64,000 bases of DNA. It comes from Ephemerocybe angulata. Lineage: Eukaryota > Basidiomycota > Agaricomycetes > Agaricales > Psathyrellaceae. The notes beneath the pieces are model-generated. The model did not search any database. It was not told where the DNA came from and was given only the letters and a program-made list of their open reading frames with translations. The stretch lies in NCBI GenBank assembly GCA_013368325.1, contig JAACJK010000001.1, forward strand, positions 1,674,001 through 1,738,000, in the 5' to 3' direction. The stretch's first letter is position 1; every line of letters begins with the position of its first letter. The position numbers and the translations under genes are program-made. This document shows, in pieces, positions 33,593 to 45,759 of this stretch.

Positions 33593-35325
33593 CTACATGC
33601 ACTGGCTGTAGAATTGATTAATCGCCGTGCAGGTGGTTCCGGCCGCGCATTGAGTAGGACCGCTATAGCCAACACCACCGCTAGTTTCGTGAATTGAGCG
33701 AGTATTCATTGAGATCGAGATAAAAGGGGACTCACCATTGTCCGTACTTAGTCTGGGTCGCGCCAGGGGTGTTGGGGACGGTGGGCGTCGGTCCTTGGGT
33801 GGTGGTAGTCGTCGCCGTCGTCGTCGTCGTAGGGTTGCCTCCGGTAGGTGGGTTGTAGCCCGGGGGGAGAGGGGCTTGGGGGAGCGTGATGGGAGTACCA
33901 GAGTACGTTGAACCGATGTCACCGAATTTGATGTTGGAGAAGATAACTTGGGAGTTGCCATTGTTGCTTTCGACGTCGGGGGGTTTCCCGGAATCCGTAG
34001 CGCACGTACCACGAGCGATACCGGGCTTGTTGGCGTCGGCATCGGTAGGGTAGCTGCTATCAAGCCAAAGCATGTTCGCGGTGTGGTCGTCCCAGATCGA
34101 GAGGACCAAGACGTGTCCCTTTCCCAGACTGCGACCCATCTGGGCAAGACCACCTTGGTTCTGGAAACTGGGATGGTCGCCGAAGGCCTTCTTGCCGTCA
34201 TCGCAGAACTTCGGGGTGACGGAGTCGAAAGCATCAAGCAATCCAGGGAAGTTGGTTTTAGAATTGGGAATGACTTTGCCGTCTTGGACGTAAAGGCGAC
34301 GAATTTCAATAAGGGTACCGGTGGTGGAGTTGTTGTCGGTGATGAACTGAGTGACGACAGTGAACTTTTTGCTGGTGTCGACGGTCAGGCCCTTGCCGTA
34401 GTAGGTACGGTCGCCCATGCGGTAGGAGTTGAAGTCGCATCCGTCGGGATCGCAGAGGCCACCGTAACGGTCGGGAGTGTTGCACTCCTGGCCGGTGCAG
34501 CGTTGCAGTCCCCCTTCGTTGGTCGTCTTGCAAGGGTGAGGGGTGTAGGCGGCGGAGATGGAGTTGGCTTCCCAGATATCCATCTCGGCGCAGCAAGCAC
34601 CGTATTGGCCTTGGCCGGCGTTGGTATCATTAGGGGATGGGTTCCAGCCTTGAACGTTTGCCTAGGCCGCCGTCAAAATCTAACATACGTCGAAGCCAGG
34701 GTTGACGTACCTCTCCGTTGATGTACTTGATGTCCCGTGGGCACTGGGAGTCGCAATAACCAGTACCATACTTGGCACCGGCCTTGTTTCCGCTGTTCTT
34801 CGCCATTCCACCGTCCTCGTCCATCTGTACGAAATAAAGGGCGCCGTTGAGACCGCAGGGAAGCTGAGAGACGTCCACGTCGAAAGTGAACTCCTTGTTG
34901 AGAACGTTGAACATCTGATATTTGGTGTCGCTGGCCATCAAGTAGACGCGGGATCCTATGTTGGTATTCTCGCCCTTGGTGACGAACTTCAGCGTGAGGG
35001 CGTTGCCGCTAGTGGAGATACCGTATGTTGACGCGTAGTTGGCACCTTCAACGGCGCACTTGGAAGCGCACGTTGCTCCGTCGGTACAGATCGATGTGTT
35101 CCAGGTGTTGCCAGTGTAGCAGTTAGTGTAGTTGCCGGTAATGTGAGTCCATCGCCAGTTCGAGTCAATAGTGACAGAGCCACCACTGTTGCTGCTGCAG
35201 GAGCCGCCGCCGGTACATGTCTGCCAGGTGAGTTTTGGGTGTGATTCCGACGTGTAGTTCCCAACTTGCTGGCCAAGAGTGGTCGCAGCAAGCGAGAGAG
35301 AGAATAGGAGAGCCAAGTTGAGCAT
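33593..35325 (-). CDS. GH7 cellobiohydrolase with CBM1, intact
   Basis: Exons 34711..35325, 33736..34661 and 33593..33680 give 542 residues; introns of 49 and 55 nt. The signal peptide [18 protein letters not shown] precedes [21 protein letters not shown] supplies the nucleophile Glu231, Asp233 and acid/base Glu236. Product-side features typical of cellobiohydrolases rather than endoglucanases are kept ([38 protein letters not shown]). A Pro/Thr linker ([20 protein letters not shown]) leads to a complete CBM1 ([15 protein letters not shown] ... FYSQCM, about 510-542) with its conserved Cys and aromatic residues. The last intron splits the first Cys codon of the CBM1, exactly as in the frameshifted copy at 2.4 kb. 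It is the best reference for that copy. It acts outside the cell on crystalline cellulose. Confidence 0.97.
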
Positions 35326-35376
35326 CCCAGACGAGAATGAGCGTGCAACTGTCGTTCAAAGTATCTTCAAAATACG

Positions 35377-35383
35377 TTTTATA
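35377..35383 (-). promoter_or_regulatory. TATA box of third GH7 gene
   Basis: TATAAAA on the minus strand, 52 nt upstream of the ATG at 35325. Confidence 0.6.
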
Positions 35384-35399
35384 GACCAGTGACGGATAA

Positions 35400-36560
35400 T
35401 ATCCGGTCTGCAGTTGCCTTCCATCGATTTGTTTTGCCTTTCAGGTGTGCAGTAGGAACGCTCTGTGGGTAACCGGTGCTTGCTTTTTCCTCCGAGATGT
35501 TCATCATGAGATCGTGGTCGCTCATTACATTCCGAGAGAGGTGATAGAAGTCAAGAACTTCAGCCAGAATCGGGGACTGGTTCTTCTCTTAGCATTCGGG
35601 GACGGCAATTCGCTCCAAAGAGTTGCCATCTAGGGCCACCATAAGATCTGTCAAAGCAAGCCGATTTAAATCGGCGCTCTACAGCAAGATTGACTTTGGC
35701 ACTCACCCTTGGTGTTCACTACGAATCCTGCGTCTCTTTAAGCCCTGCAGTTCGTCCTTCAAGCAATCCTGAGGGAAATGGAAAAGACACGGCCTTTCTG
35801 TTGAGCCAGCTGACGGCGGCCACATGGTACTAAATTAGAATTGAAACCCCGCTGCCCCGAATCTGCTGGCCATTGAATGGGCTTCGGCATGATCTGGATG
35901 CAGAGATCCTGCAGCTATAGAGAGTAATCCACTTCTCTTCTACTATAACCTCATCTACTTGAGAAGTATTCCCATCGAAACTGTATCGAGTGACCCCCTC
36001 GCCCCTTTCCCACCTGAGGTGACTGAATTGCTTCCCACCTGTAATCTGGCCGTTCCTACCCTATACGGTTGTTCTGCCTTAGCAGCGTTTTGGGGCTGAG
36101 GGGGTAAACATCTCGATTCAAATGCGCGAATGACATCCTGGGGTGATCGGGAGTGGTCTGGGGCGAGTCAGCTGTCCGTAACATCTTTCCCTTAGCTATC
36201 CAGCGGGGCCCCTTCCCTTTTGGGACCTGCGCATCGCAAGACGCTATAAGCCATCCGCTGCGACACTTTTCTCGAGCATAGTAATCCAGCCCCATACATA
36301 AGATTGCTTGTGAACTTGAATTTCGCGCCTCAACCGGTCCATACCCCGCACCCACTTCTAATGATCGACCCATGTCATACCCCATCAAACGAGATCAAAC
36401 GCCTAATTGCCTCTTAACTGCGCCTAATTGTCAAATTTAGAAAGCGCCGTCCTGCTTTTGGAAGTACCCCAGATAGCTTGCCGCCAAGTGATGACGGGCT
36501 TCATGAGTCTGACTTGATAGAAATCGTGTTGAGGGGATGTGTATTTGAAACGAGAAACAT
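35400..36560. other. Intergenic between third and fourth GH7 genes
   Basis: Upstream region of the third GH7 gene and downstream region of the fourth. Short frames only; nothing recognised. Confidence 0.5.
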
Positions 36561-36589
36561 AAACATTGTACATCGAAGGAACGCAGTGC

Positions 36590-38027
36590 TCAAGCGGAGT
36601 AAGTTGTGCCAATGTCACCGAACTTGATGTTGGAGAAAATAACCTGGGCGTTGGGAGAGTTGGCTTCAACATCCTTCGGAGCTCCAGAGCTGGTCGAGCA
36701 GGTACCACGAGCGATACCGGGCTTGCTGGCGTCACCATCTGTGGGGTAGTTGCTGTCCAGCCACAGCATGTTGGCGGTGTGATCGTCCCAAATGCTGAGG
36801 ACCAGGACATGTCCCTTCGCAAGACCAGCACCCATCTGCTGCAAGCCGCCATTCTTCTGGAAGCTGGTGGCATCGCCAAAGCCCTTCTTGGCGTCGTCGC
36901 AGAACTTGTCGGTAATGGAGTCTTGGGCAGGGAAGAGGTTGGGGAAGTTGCTCTTCGAGTTAGGGATGACCTTTCCGTCCTGGACGTATATCCTGCGGAT
37001 TTCGGTGAGGGTGCCCGAGGTGGAGTTGTTGTTGGTGAGGAATTGGGTCACGACGGTGATCTTCTTGTTCGAGTTGACAGTCTTTCCGGGGCCGTAGAAG
37101 TTCTTCTCCCCCATTCGGAAAGAGTTGAAGTCGCAGCCGTCCGGGTCGCAGAGACCACCGTAGCGATCAGGGACGTTGCACTGCTGACCGGTGCAGCGCT
37201 GCTGGCCGCCACTGTTCTGGGTCTTGCAAGGGTGAGGGGTGTAGGCGGTGGATATCGAGTTCGCCTCCCAAATATCCATCTCGCTGCAACATGTGCCGTA
37301 GTTCCCAAGACCAGCGTTGGTGTCGTTTGGGGAGGCGGTCCATCCTACAGCGTTTGCCTAGCACAGTCATCAGCAACGTAGTTCTGAAGGGTTTAGGCAC
37401 GAGTCAACATACCTCGCCGTCGATGTACTTAATGTCGCGTGGACATTGGGAGTCACAGTAACCCGTTCCGTACTTGGCACCAGCCTTGTTGTTGGAAGAC
37501 TTGGCCATGCCACCGTCGGCGTCCATCTGGACGAAGTATAGGGCACCATTCAGGCCGCAGGGAAGCTGGGAGACGTCGACGTCGAACGTGAACTCCTTGT
37601 TCATGAGGTTGAACATCTGGTAGCGGCTGTCGCTGGCCATGAGGTAGACGCGCGAGCCGATGTTCGTGTTCTCGCCCTTGGTGACGAACTTGAGCGTGAG
37701 GGCGTTTCCGCTGGTGGTGATTCCGTAGGTCGACTGGTAGTTGGCGCCCTCCAGGACGCAGTTCTTCGCGCATTCAGCGTTGTCTTTACAGATGGTGGTG
37801 TTCCACGTGTTGCCCGTGTAGCAGTTGGTGTAGTTCCCAGTGACGTGGGTCCAGCGCCAGTTGGCGTCGAGAGCGACGGTACCGGCGCTGTTCGTGGTGC
37901 AACCGCTGCGCGTGCAGGTCTGCCAGCTGAGTTTGGGATGGGTCTCGGTCTGGTACGTGCCAACTCCTTGCCCGCGTACGGCAGACAAGACGGCGAGAGA
38001 GGAAAGGATATAAGTGGCACGGAGCAT
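36590..38027 (-). CDS. GH7 cellobiohydrolase without CBM1
   Basis: Exons 37413..38027 and 36590..37357 (intron 55 nt) give 460 residues. The signal peptide [19 protein letters not shown] is followed by [21 protein letters not shown] gives the nucleophile Glu231, Asp233 and Glu236. The protein ends in [15 protein letters not shown] with a TGA stop, exactly where the catalytic core ends in its paralogues, so there is no linker and no CBM1. It is the most diverged of the four copies ([15 protein letters not shown] where the others have [14 protein letters not shown]). A stand-alone GH7 core of this kind works on soluble chain ends or with high substrate loads. A TATA-like element lies about 45 nt upstream of the ATG. 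The frame is intact. Confidence 0.96.
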
Positions 38028-38071
38028 GGCTTCTGGTTGGAATCCTTGTAGAAACCCTGTACATTTTCCAT

Positions 38072-38079
38072 CTTAAATA
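38072..38079 (-). promoter_or_regulatory. TATA-like box of fourth GH7 gene
   Basis: TATTTAAG on the minus strand, 45-52 nt upstream of the ATG at 38027. Confidence 0.5.
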
Positions 38080-38089
38080 CTCACCAGCA

Positions 38090-40540
38090 AACGGATAAAA
38101 GCCGGTTTGGGTATGTCAATCATAGCCAAAGGATTGCTTTCATTCTCATGGATTCGAGGGGGACACCTGAGCCTACTCATGCTTTGGGATAGACTTTGAA
38201 TGGCGGGAACGACGAGGGCGAGAAGCAAGAAGTCAAGTGTCGGAGTTTGTACAGATCGATCGCATCGCTTCTTATGTCCGTCATGAGGACGGCCAATCAA
38301 AGCAAACGCGATCAAAGTCGCCAAAAGGCTAATCTTTGGCCACAGGCGGCCCTCAGTTGAATGCTCGATGAGAAGAAAGAAGGTACGGGACAAAGTAAAT
38401 GGGTCCTGAGGACGAATTACTGGTCTCTCTTCTAGCACATGATACTTGAGCATTGAGAAACCCCATGACGAAGATACTACCTTCCGAAAGCCAACCTCAC
38501 CTGAGATCGCATCCGCTCACTCCCTCATGACCTCTTCAACCTGGGTGCGCATGAGATGGGTGAAGCAATTGCCAGATTCGTCAAGGAGGCAAGGGGGTCC
38601 CCAAGAAAAATGATCATAAATCGGACTGTGAAGTATAATATCCTCATTGATTCATTCAAGCTCAGCGTGAGGTTCCCATCACTTGGCGTGCCCTTCTCCT
38701 CCACACGCCCTCACAAGCCCCAGATTAATTTCCATTCTGGTCACTTCGAATCTGGAGAACCATGTCTACTGCACCCAGAGTGAGAAAAGAAGATCCGTTG
38801 CAACGATCAAGTCTCCGGAAATACAAATGGAAGGTGAGCCTGTTGTCCGAGATATAAGCGCGGAGTATCCTCTGGTCTGCTGATGACACAGGCGAACTGT
38901 AATACGGCGCCCATTATTCCGGAATCGTTCAGCGGATCCCAGTACCAAGGGTAAGGTGGATCAAGAACAATTCTTGAGTGGGGAGAGAGGTCATCTGAGG
39001 TTCACTAGAAGTATCTGGGTGAGGATACTCTCCACAACTGGCTGGGTACAGTCTGTGGGTAGAACGTTGCTTACCTCAACCAGAAAGCGCCTGGACGGAA
39101 GGTTTGGTCCAGGGATCCATTTCTATGTCAAAGTTGAAGCAGCACAGACCGATTCGACAGACTCATGCCAATTTCAGGGCTCAACCCACTCTCAAAGCAA
39201 GTCAGAGGGAAGGAGTTGCAGGAACATGGACCGGCTTGCGGGCAGTACAGGCTCTTGGCGAATAAAAGTCTAAAGGTCAAATCGAAGCATATGGGGATGG
39301 ATCAGGACATAGGTGAAGTCGATGCTACCTATCTGCCAAAGCACGCCACGAGGAACACAGCGATACGGCCCGCCAAAAACACTTCCTTGATAGATCGCCC
39401 CAGTGGGCACCAGTAGGCGCAAAACAGCCCTCCAAAGTATCGTGTCGAACACGCAAACTGCAGGGAATCTTCTCATAAGTTGAATGATTCATACAGTTAT
39501 CCATACAAAGGCTATGTCATATAAAGACTACCTCTTCAGCGAATTTTGAAGTGAATAAGTCTCAAGACAGGGTGTACGACCTAGATTTCCTAAAATGTCC
39601 CTCTCAAATCCTTATTGGGTACAGCGATGACGCTTCGTGCAATGTGCTACATATATTGAACGGGCGCTTATTTGATGTGCATAACCGCAGCTATACTCTT
39701 GGACCTCATCAGAGTTCACGCACAGAGCTGAAGCTCTAGTTATGCTTTACTTTTGTTCGGTATCTCAATCTCGAAAGGCCCAGCTCCTCAATGCCACCCT
39801 CAGGCTCCCATAGCCCAAACTCGTGTAGAAGCCATTGAAATTACTTCCGTTGGAGCTCAAATCCCACCTGACTATTCCTCTTCTCCAACCTACGCAACCT
39901 CGGATAACTTTCGCTTTTTCCTCAAAATGAACGAGCCCCAAGTACCAAGCTTCACCACCATCCCCGGGAGCGATGCTAACATGAGCAGCGGACACACTCA
40001 TATTCCGACAACCTCCCGCCTCAATCCACCAAGCAATCACTCGGGTGCACACCTCGTTTTCGCCGTCAAATTCAATTAATAGAAGAGAAGCCTTCTCGCC
40101 CTGCGTTCGCCCGATCGAGTCGACACCAGCTCGACGCAGCATCTTAGCTCCAGCATCGAAGCGGGAAGTTCAACAGAGACCATTGCGCCCGAGCTCCGAG
40201 ACGCAACTCCTACTCCTCGCGACCGCCCGAGATATATGCGGGGAAGCGCAAGTTTCTCTGCCTCCGCAAAGCCTCGATTCGGCTGATACCTATCTGAAAG
40301 CGGTCGCCAAGTGGGAGCTCTATTGAAACCACCGAGCTACGAATTACACCGAGGAAAGTAGTAAATGGGACACACTGCCCCAAGAAGATGCTGAAGAGCT
40401 ACGCGTATTGTACAGGATAAGACCAGAGAACAAGGATTACACAGAAATAAGTTACGGCGGATGAATGGCGGAAGCGCAGAGAATAAACGAGGAAACCCCA
40501 TTCAGCATAGTGTACTTACAAATTATGTGGTGAGCTTGGC
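38090..40540. other. Long intergenic region, no supported gene
   Basis: Only short open frames. A minus-strand frame 39765..40142 (125 codons, MLRRAGVDSIGRTQGEKASL) overlaps a similar-sized plus frame and resembles no known family, so neither is called. Confidence 0.45.
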
Positions 40541-40548
40541 ATCTGCGC

Positions 40549-42223
40549 CTAATGGCATTTGACAGAGACGATCGTCGCCCTGTGGTGGCCGCCAAATGGA
40601 ACGATATCACCGTCTTCCTTCTTCTTCTTCCTCTTCTTCAATAATGTGTCTGCAGATGCAGGGCGGTGGCTGCTGCTGTCCTCCGAGTCATCCGCATGGT
40701 CGTCGAAGCCGTCCACAAAGTCGTACTCCGCATCGTCTTCCTCATCATCTTCGCTTGAGCTCCCAGCTTCGTCAACGTCGTCAACCCCCAAAAAGGGCGG
40801 AGAGTCTCCGTCGCCTTCTAAAGTGTGCTTGCTTCTTGAACCTCCCATGACGAGGGCAGTCATCTTTCGTCCGTACACCTATCAAGCCAAACACCACCTG
40901 TCAGTGACCCTGGCATTTTCGCACTAGAGCTGGTACCACTCACACATCCCGAGTCCAAACCCATTGTCCACCGCTTTATAGACAGCCCTCGGCTTGCCGA
41001 GTGGCCGTATACGACAGTCGATGGATAACAGGGTAGGTTGTGTGCCTTGGGCTTGCCCTCGGACTCCTCATCATCAGAATCAAGCGATGCGAGTTCTCCA
41101 TTGTACCCCACACAGCGCTTCATATCTCTATTCCACAGTTTAGCCCAGAATACGCCTCTATATTGCCTGCAATGTCCATCCTGTGTTAGTATGCTCCAAC
41201 GGGTATGGACTGGCTGTAAGACGCACCTGAAGACTTTCCCATTCTTGACCCCACGCATATTCATCAAGACCCATGGCCGCCTATTCTGCGGCACGTCTGT
41301 CAGAATAGACATCTCCTGCGCCTGCCTAAGTTGGTTCGTGCACCGGAACTTGCTACCACGGCAGAGACGATCCTTTTCGGTAATCGATGGGAAGACATCT
41401 GGGATATGGGCCAGCGGCTGCCTCGAGGCGTCGTAATATGGGTAGTTTGGATCAGATGGAAGGATCCCAGCATGCACCACGAATGCGTGTGCGCTCGGGA
41501 CGTACAGCGCCGTCGGGAGTTGCAGCAGATACTCGTACTGCTCTTCGGACATCTCCCGTGCAATGCGATACTGGCCGCTGAGGAATTTCCACCCTGCTGG
41601 AATGAGTTTCCACCACCTCCTATCCTTACTGGGGGCTTTGTCTTTCTGAGATTGGACAAAGTCGTCCAGATCGTCATCTAAGCCACGGCTGTCGGCAGGG
41701 TGGTTACCATGCAGGACTTTCCAGTGGTGCTCGGTGCGCTTGAGCCAATCCAGACCTTCCTTGGAGGAGGAGACCCAGTTTATCCAGCCTCGCCATTCGA
41801 CGACTTGCTGGTCGTGGTTGCCTCTGACGCCTGTGATGTTATTGATCGTCATGTAGTTTAGGATCGCCATGGAGTGGTGGTGGGGTCCTTTGGCTAGGAA
41901 GTCTCCGGCGTGAACCAGGACGTCAGATGTCGAGGCATAGTCGACTTTTGAGAGGAGTTGACTGTGTGAGACAGGTTAAGCTCATCAGAGGTACATTATG
42001 GTTTGCGGGGGCGGCGCACCGGAATGGCTTCCACATGCCATGGATGTCCCCGACAATGATCGTCCGTCTGTCGGAGGAGTCTAAAGAGACGTTCAAACTG
42101 AAAGAAAGGGCTACATGACAATGGCAACGCACCTAGGGGAAACTCCTCTTCGCTCAAGATTCGAAGGGGCCTGTAGCGACCGAAGTCCGGAATCTCTACA
42201 TCAGGGTACCGTTTAGCTTTCAA
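40549..42223 (-). CDS. ApaH/PPN2-type metallophosphatase (5' end unresolved)
   Basis: Exons 42133..42223, 42020..42080, 41227..41961, 40944..41166 and 40549..40878 join in phase to 480 codons. The calcineurin-like metallophosphoesterase signature is complete: VGDIHGMW (about residue 45), VHAGDFLAKG, VRGNHD, the His-rich VVHAGILP, and YGHSASRGL near the end, closing with LDSGCVYGRKMTALVMGG. This matches bacterial ApaH-like and yeast PPN2-like enzymes, which cut diadenosine tetraphosphate or polyphosphate. The C-terminus is acidic, then Lys-rich (LLKKRKKKKEDGD). No ATG lies in frame upstream of KAKRYPDVEIPDFG: the codon at 42223 is TTG and a stop lies about ten codons further up. A first exon, perhaps carrying a membrane anchor, must be spliced on, possibly at the AG near 42229. 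Confidence 0.85.
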
Positions 42224-42698
42224 GAACTTCCATCGTAGTTATATAGAGCACTGACTCTCTATTTCAAAGGCGGGGTTACCATCCTTCGCCTATCTCCCTC
42301 TCTATCGGTGTAGAATGTCCAGGCCCTTTGCGCTCCATGGGGCGTGCCACATGACAAGATGAAGGCCAAAACCGCTGCTAACGAAACATACGCCGTTAAC
42401 TCCCTTGCTGAAACCATTGTGCCCTGCCCACGGTCCCCGGTTGTACGCTTCTAAGAGAGTACAGTGGCGAAGTAGGTCATTTGTAGTTCTGGGTGGTGGT
42501 AGGGTATTGAACACTTCCGGATTCGTGACGTCGCTGGCTAAGCCATATTTGATGGCTCGAGCGCCAAATGTATATTGGAAATGACGTAATCTCATGAATT
42601 GTTGAGGGCAAAAAACGTCTGTACAGAGTGCAATATTCAATATTGTAGCCTACAATCAAGCTCAAGCTTATAACTAATAGTATACAGTATTGTAACAT

Positions 42699-43984
42699 TT
42701 ACTCTGTCTTGTCAGCTCTCTCAACCGGACCCCATACGAGTCGGTCAATCTCATCCCTGGCTTGCCGACTGGCGAACAGGTACAGCTTGATCTTCTTGCA
42801 CAGAGTACCAGAAGGCGTAAACATTCCCACTCGCTTTTGGTACGCGGTGTAGGCCTTCGGGTATTTCTTTGCGGAGATGGATTCCGTGAAGAGGGTTGAA
42901 GAGAAGAATAGGGCAGAAAGAGCAATAGCGGGAAGCAGGTGAATCATGGTGGGATACAGGGCTGTGTACAGCACGTCGAACAGGGGTTTCCGCAGATCGG
43001 GGCTTGCCAGCGAGATGAGAACGGTGCGCAAGGGAGGGAAGTCGTGCTCAGATGGGAGGTGAGGCGGCTCGGGTGCGAGGAGGGGGAAGAGGGTAATGAT
43101 CCACTGTGAATGAAAAGTCAGCACAGTCTAAACACTCCATTCACAGGTATCACGTACCCAGAATCCTTGCTCGCAGTTAAAATTGGGGTGCCGAGAATAT
43201 GCCCAAAGCCCACGAGTCACAAAGCCACGCTCGGCATCTTCTGGCTTCCAGTTCAGACGAGCGCCTGGCCATTGCTCAGCTGGATTGTATTCCGACTCTT
43301 CCACTTTTCCTGCCTTCTTTGCAAAGTGCGCATGCTTGTAGGCGTGGAAGGCATATTGCTGGTTATCTGCCGTGAACTCGACGGCAAGGACCACAAGCGC
43401 AGCCGCAGCCAGGGCATAATCGGATGGTGCGAGAGACGCGGGGGCTTGCATAGCTGCGGTACGGGTAGGCAAACCAAGCAATAAGAGTAAGACATTTTGA
43501 ATGCCTGCGATGAAGACAAGGTTGGTAATTTGGAATAGAACAGGGTGGAGTTGGCCCCTCAGGACCTGCCAACGATAGTCCTCGTCGCTCCTGAAGTTGG
43601 GTCATCGTTATTACTGTTCCATTCGGGATATAAGATGAGGGCTCACGGGTTGAACAATCCTCGTCGATACGTGTTGTACGACAGCCTACACATCCAAATG
43701 AACACCAGTCCGAACATGAGGAGCGCTCGAGGGCTGTATTGAGTTGCGACACTCCATCCTAGAGCCTTCGGAGTGAAAGGTTCCAAGAAGAAGCTTTGGT
43801 GGTTTGGAAAAAGAGGAAGAAAGGCGTAGTAGGCCGTGTAGATTGTTGGTAGGAAGGTCCAGAGTCGGTCGACTTGGGAGACATTGCCAGTGATCACTGA
43901 GACAATGAATGTCGCTGCAATCGTAAAGGCGCAGAACTGAGCTGGCCAGACAAGAGAAGGGGGTACGTGGCGAATCAAGTCCAT
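42699..43984 (-). CDS. DUF1295 / steroid 5-alpha-reductase-like membrane protein
   Basis: Exons 43647..43984, 43158..43590 and 42699..43103 give 391 residues from an ATG at 43984. Several hydrophobic helices are seen (PAQFCAFTIAATFIVSVITG, NLVFIAGIQNVLLLLLG, ALAAAALVVLAVEF, LLPAIALSALFFSSTLF). The signature FTADNQQYAFHAYKHA and RGLWAYSRHPNF is that of DUF1295, a branch of the NADPH-binding 5-alpha-reductase/ERG fold in the endoplasmic reticulum. The closing YQKRVGMFTPSG is also typical. The substrate is not known for fungal members. Divergent from the decayed epimerase gene at 44.4 kb, about 425 bp apart. Confidence 0.88.
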
Positions 43985-44408
43985 GGGAGGAGTGTAGGAA
44001 CGAGCAACTTCAATGCTGTGGTCCTAGTTTTATTCAAGGCTTGATCATGACGACACTCGATCGGCATCCCAAATGTGGGGAAGTGATCGAAGTTGTACAT
44101 GTTATGTTCGGAGGCTGCCTGCTCGTTGCGGTACTTTGGCGGTACTCTCTGCGCACTCATCCGTTTCCACCACCATCTAGTCCTCAGGCCTCAGTGGTTG
44201 CTGAACTACAGGACGCTTGCCGCTTACCCATTTATCTGAATAAAGGACCAGCGCATGCCAAAGATGATAAGGTACTTGTGGAAGTGCCCATAAGACCCTC
44301 CGGACGTTGCAAGTTGGTTGCAAGCCCCGGAATATGAGCAGCGCAGTATAAAAAACGGCCATTACTTGGCATTTCCTCATTCTCATTCACTCTCTCAATC
44401 CAACCCTC

Positions 44409-45755
44409 ATGGCATCAGCTAAACTCAGCATACTCATAACCGGTGCGACGGGTGGGTCCATTGAAGTCTCGTCTATCTACAACCCCGGTTATGACACTGT
44501 TGGCAGGTTATATTGGAGGAGAGATTCTTGCCAAGTTGATCCAACATCCGAAGTTCTCGTCTTTTCATGTCACTGCCCTCATGCGCTCTCCAGCGAAAGC
44601 TGAGAAGCTATGCACTCTGAAAATCGGAGCGGTTGTTGGGTCACACTCTGACGAACCTCTTATGGAGAAGCTGTCCTCACAGTCCGACATTGTCATCGCT
44701 GCGGTAAATACATCCCACTAATTGTGACATAAACTGCTCCTGACGCTACAAAGGCCGATGCAGATAACTATGGTGCCGCAATGGCCACTTTACGGGGATT
44801 GAAGAAACGCTATGAAACGACGAAGGTCCCCCCTTCCTTCATACACACCGTGAGTGGTTCACCTATGTGCTTGGAAACGATACTCAGCCTACGGATAGTC
44901 CGGGACAGGCGTTCTGAAGGATGACGTAGTCGGCCAGAGCGCAACCGATACCATCTACGACGATCTCGACGTCGCCCAGCTCAACCTGATTCCTGATACT
45001 CAAGTTCACAGAAACGTCGATTTGGAACTTCTCCGCGGAGACGAGGAAGGTAGGACACCTTCGTCCTTCTGTTTCTCGCATTTTGACCGATATTGTCTGT
45101 GAAGGTTATGTTAAATCATACATCATACTTCCCTCAACCATATACGGTCTCGCAAGCAACATCCTTGTCGACCTCGGGATCCAAAACCCTCGCTCCATTT
45201 AAATTCCGGATCTGATCAGGGCTGCCCTTGACCGTGGGCAGGGAGGCATGGTTGGTGCAGGCAAGAATATCTGGCCTCATGTTCACATCTCAGACAGTAC
45301 GCACTCCATTTTGAAGGACACCCTACACAGAGCACTTATAGCCGCGCTTTTATAGTCGCCACACTCTACATCTCTCTCCTTGATGCAATCCTTGACAATT
45401 CGAACCGAGACACGGCAGGGAAGGATTGTATTTCGGAGAGAACGGAGAGTACACTATGTATCAGGTAGCGAAACGCATCTCGGAAGTGCTCGTTGAACTT
45501 GGGCTTGGAACGAAACCGGAACCTGCTACTTTCACCGCCAAGGAGATTGGAAAGTACTACGGTGTACGTCCCATTCAATCTATTTAGACGCAGTCCTCGT
45601 TTTAACCTGGCTTACGCCTCTTTATATTTAGGGCTATGCGTACATGGGAACGAACGCCAGGTGCAAGGTGAACCGAGGTCGAGTATATCCTGAAGGAGAA
45701 GGAGCGAACTGGCTCTCTTGGTTTGAGAGATTATGCGGTGCGTGCTGCAAGTTAG
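44409..45755 (+). pseudogene. Decayed NmrA-like NAD(P)-binding epimerase
   Basis: Starts well: MASAKLSILITGATG, an intron, then YIGGEILAKLIQHPKF completes the GxxGYIG dinucleotide-binding motif, followed by FHVTALMRSPAKAEKL and SDIVIAAV. Later pieces are recognisable: YIILPSTIYGLASN, GQGGMVGAGKNIWPHVHI, YQVAKRISEVLVELGLGTKP, EIGKYYG, GYAYMGTNARCK and EVEYILKEKERTG. The chain is broken by a TAA after NPRSI near 45201. A frameshift lies between DAILDNSNRDTA and the REGLYFGENGEYTMYQ block near 45415. A segment is missing between TNARCK and EVEYIL. Multiple independent lesions make a real pseudogene likelier than sequencing error. Intact relatives are cytosolic NAD(P)-dependent reductase/epimerase-like proteins of uncertain substrate. 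Confidence 0.8.
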
Positions 45756-45759
45756 GCTG

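Noticed and set aside
39765..40142. Minus-strand frame of 125 codons
   Set aside because: Overlaps a plus-strand frame of similar size; no family, signal or splice evidence.
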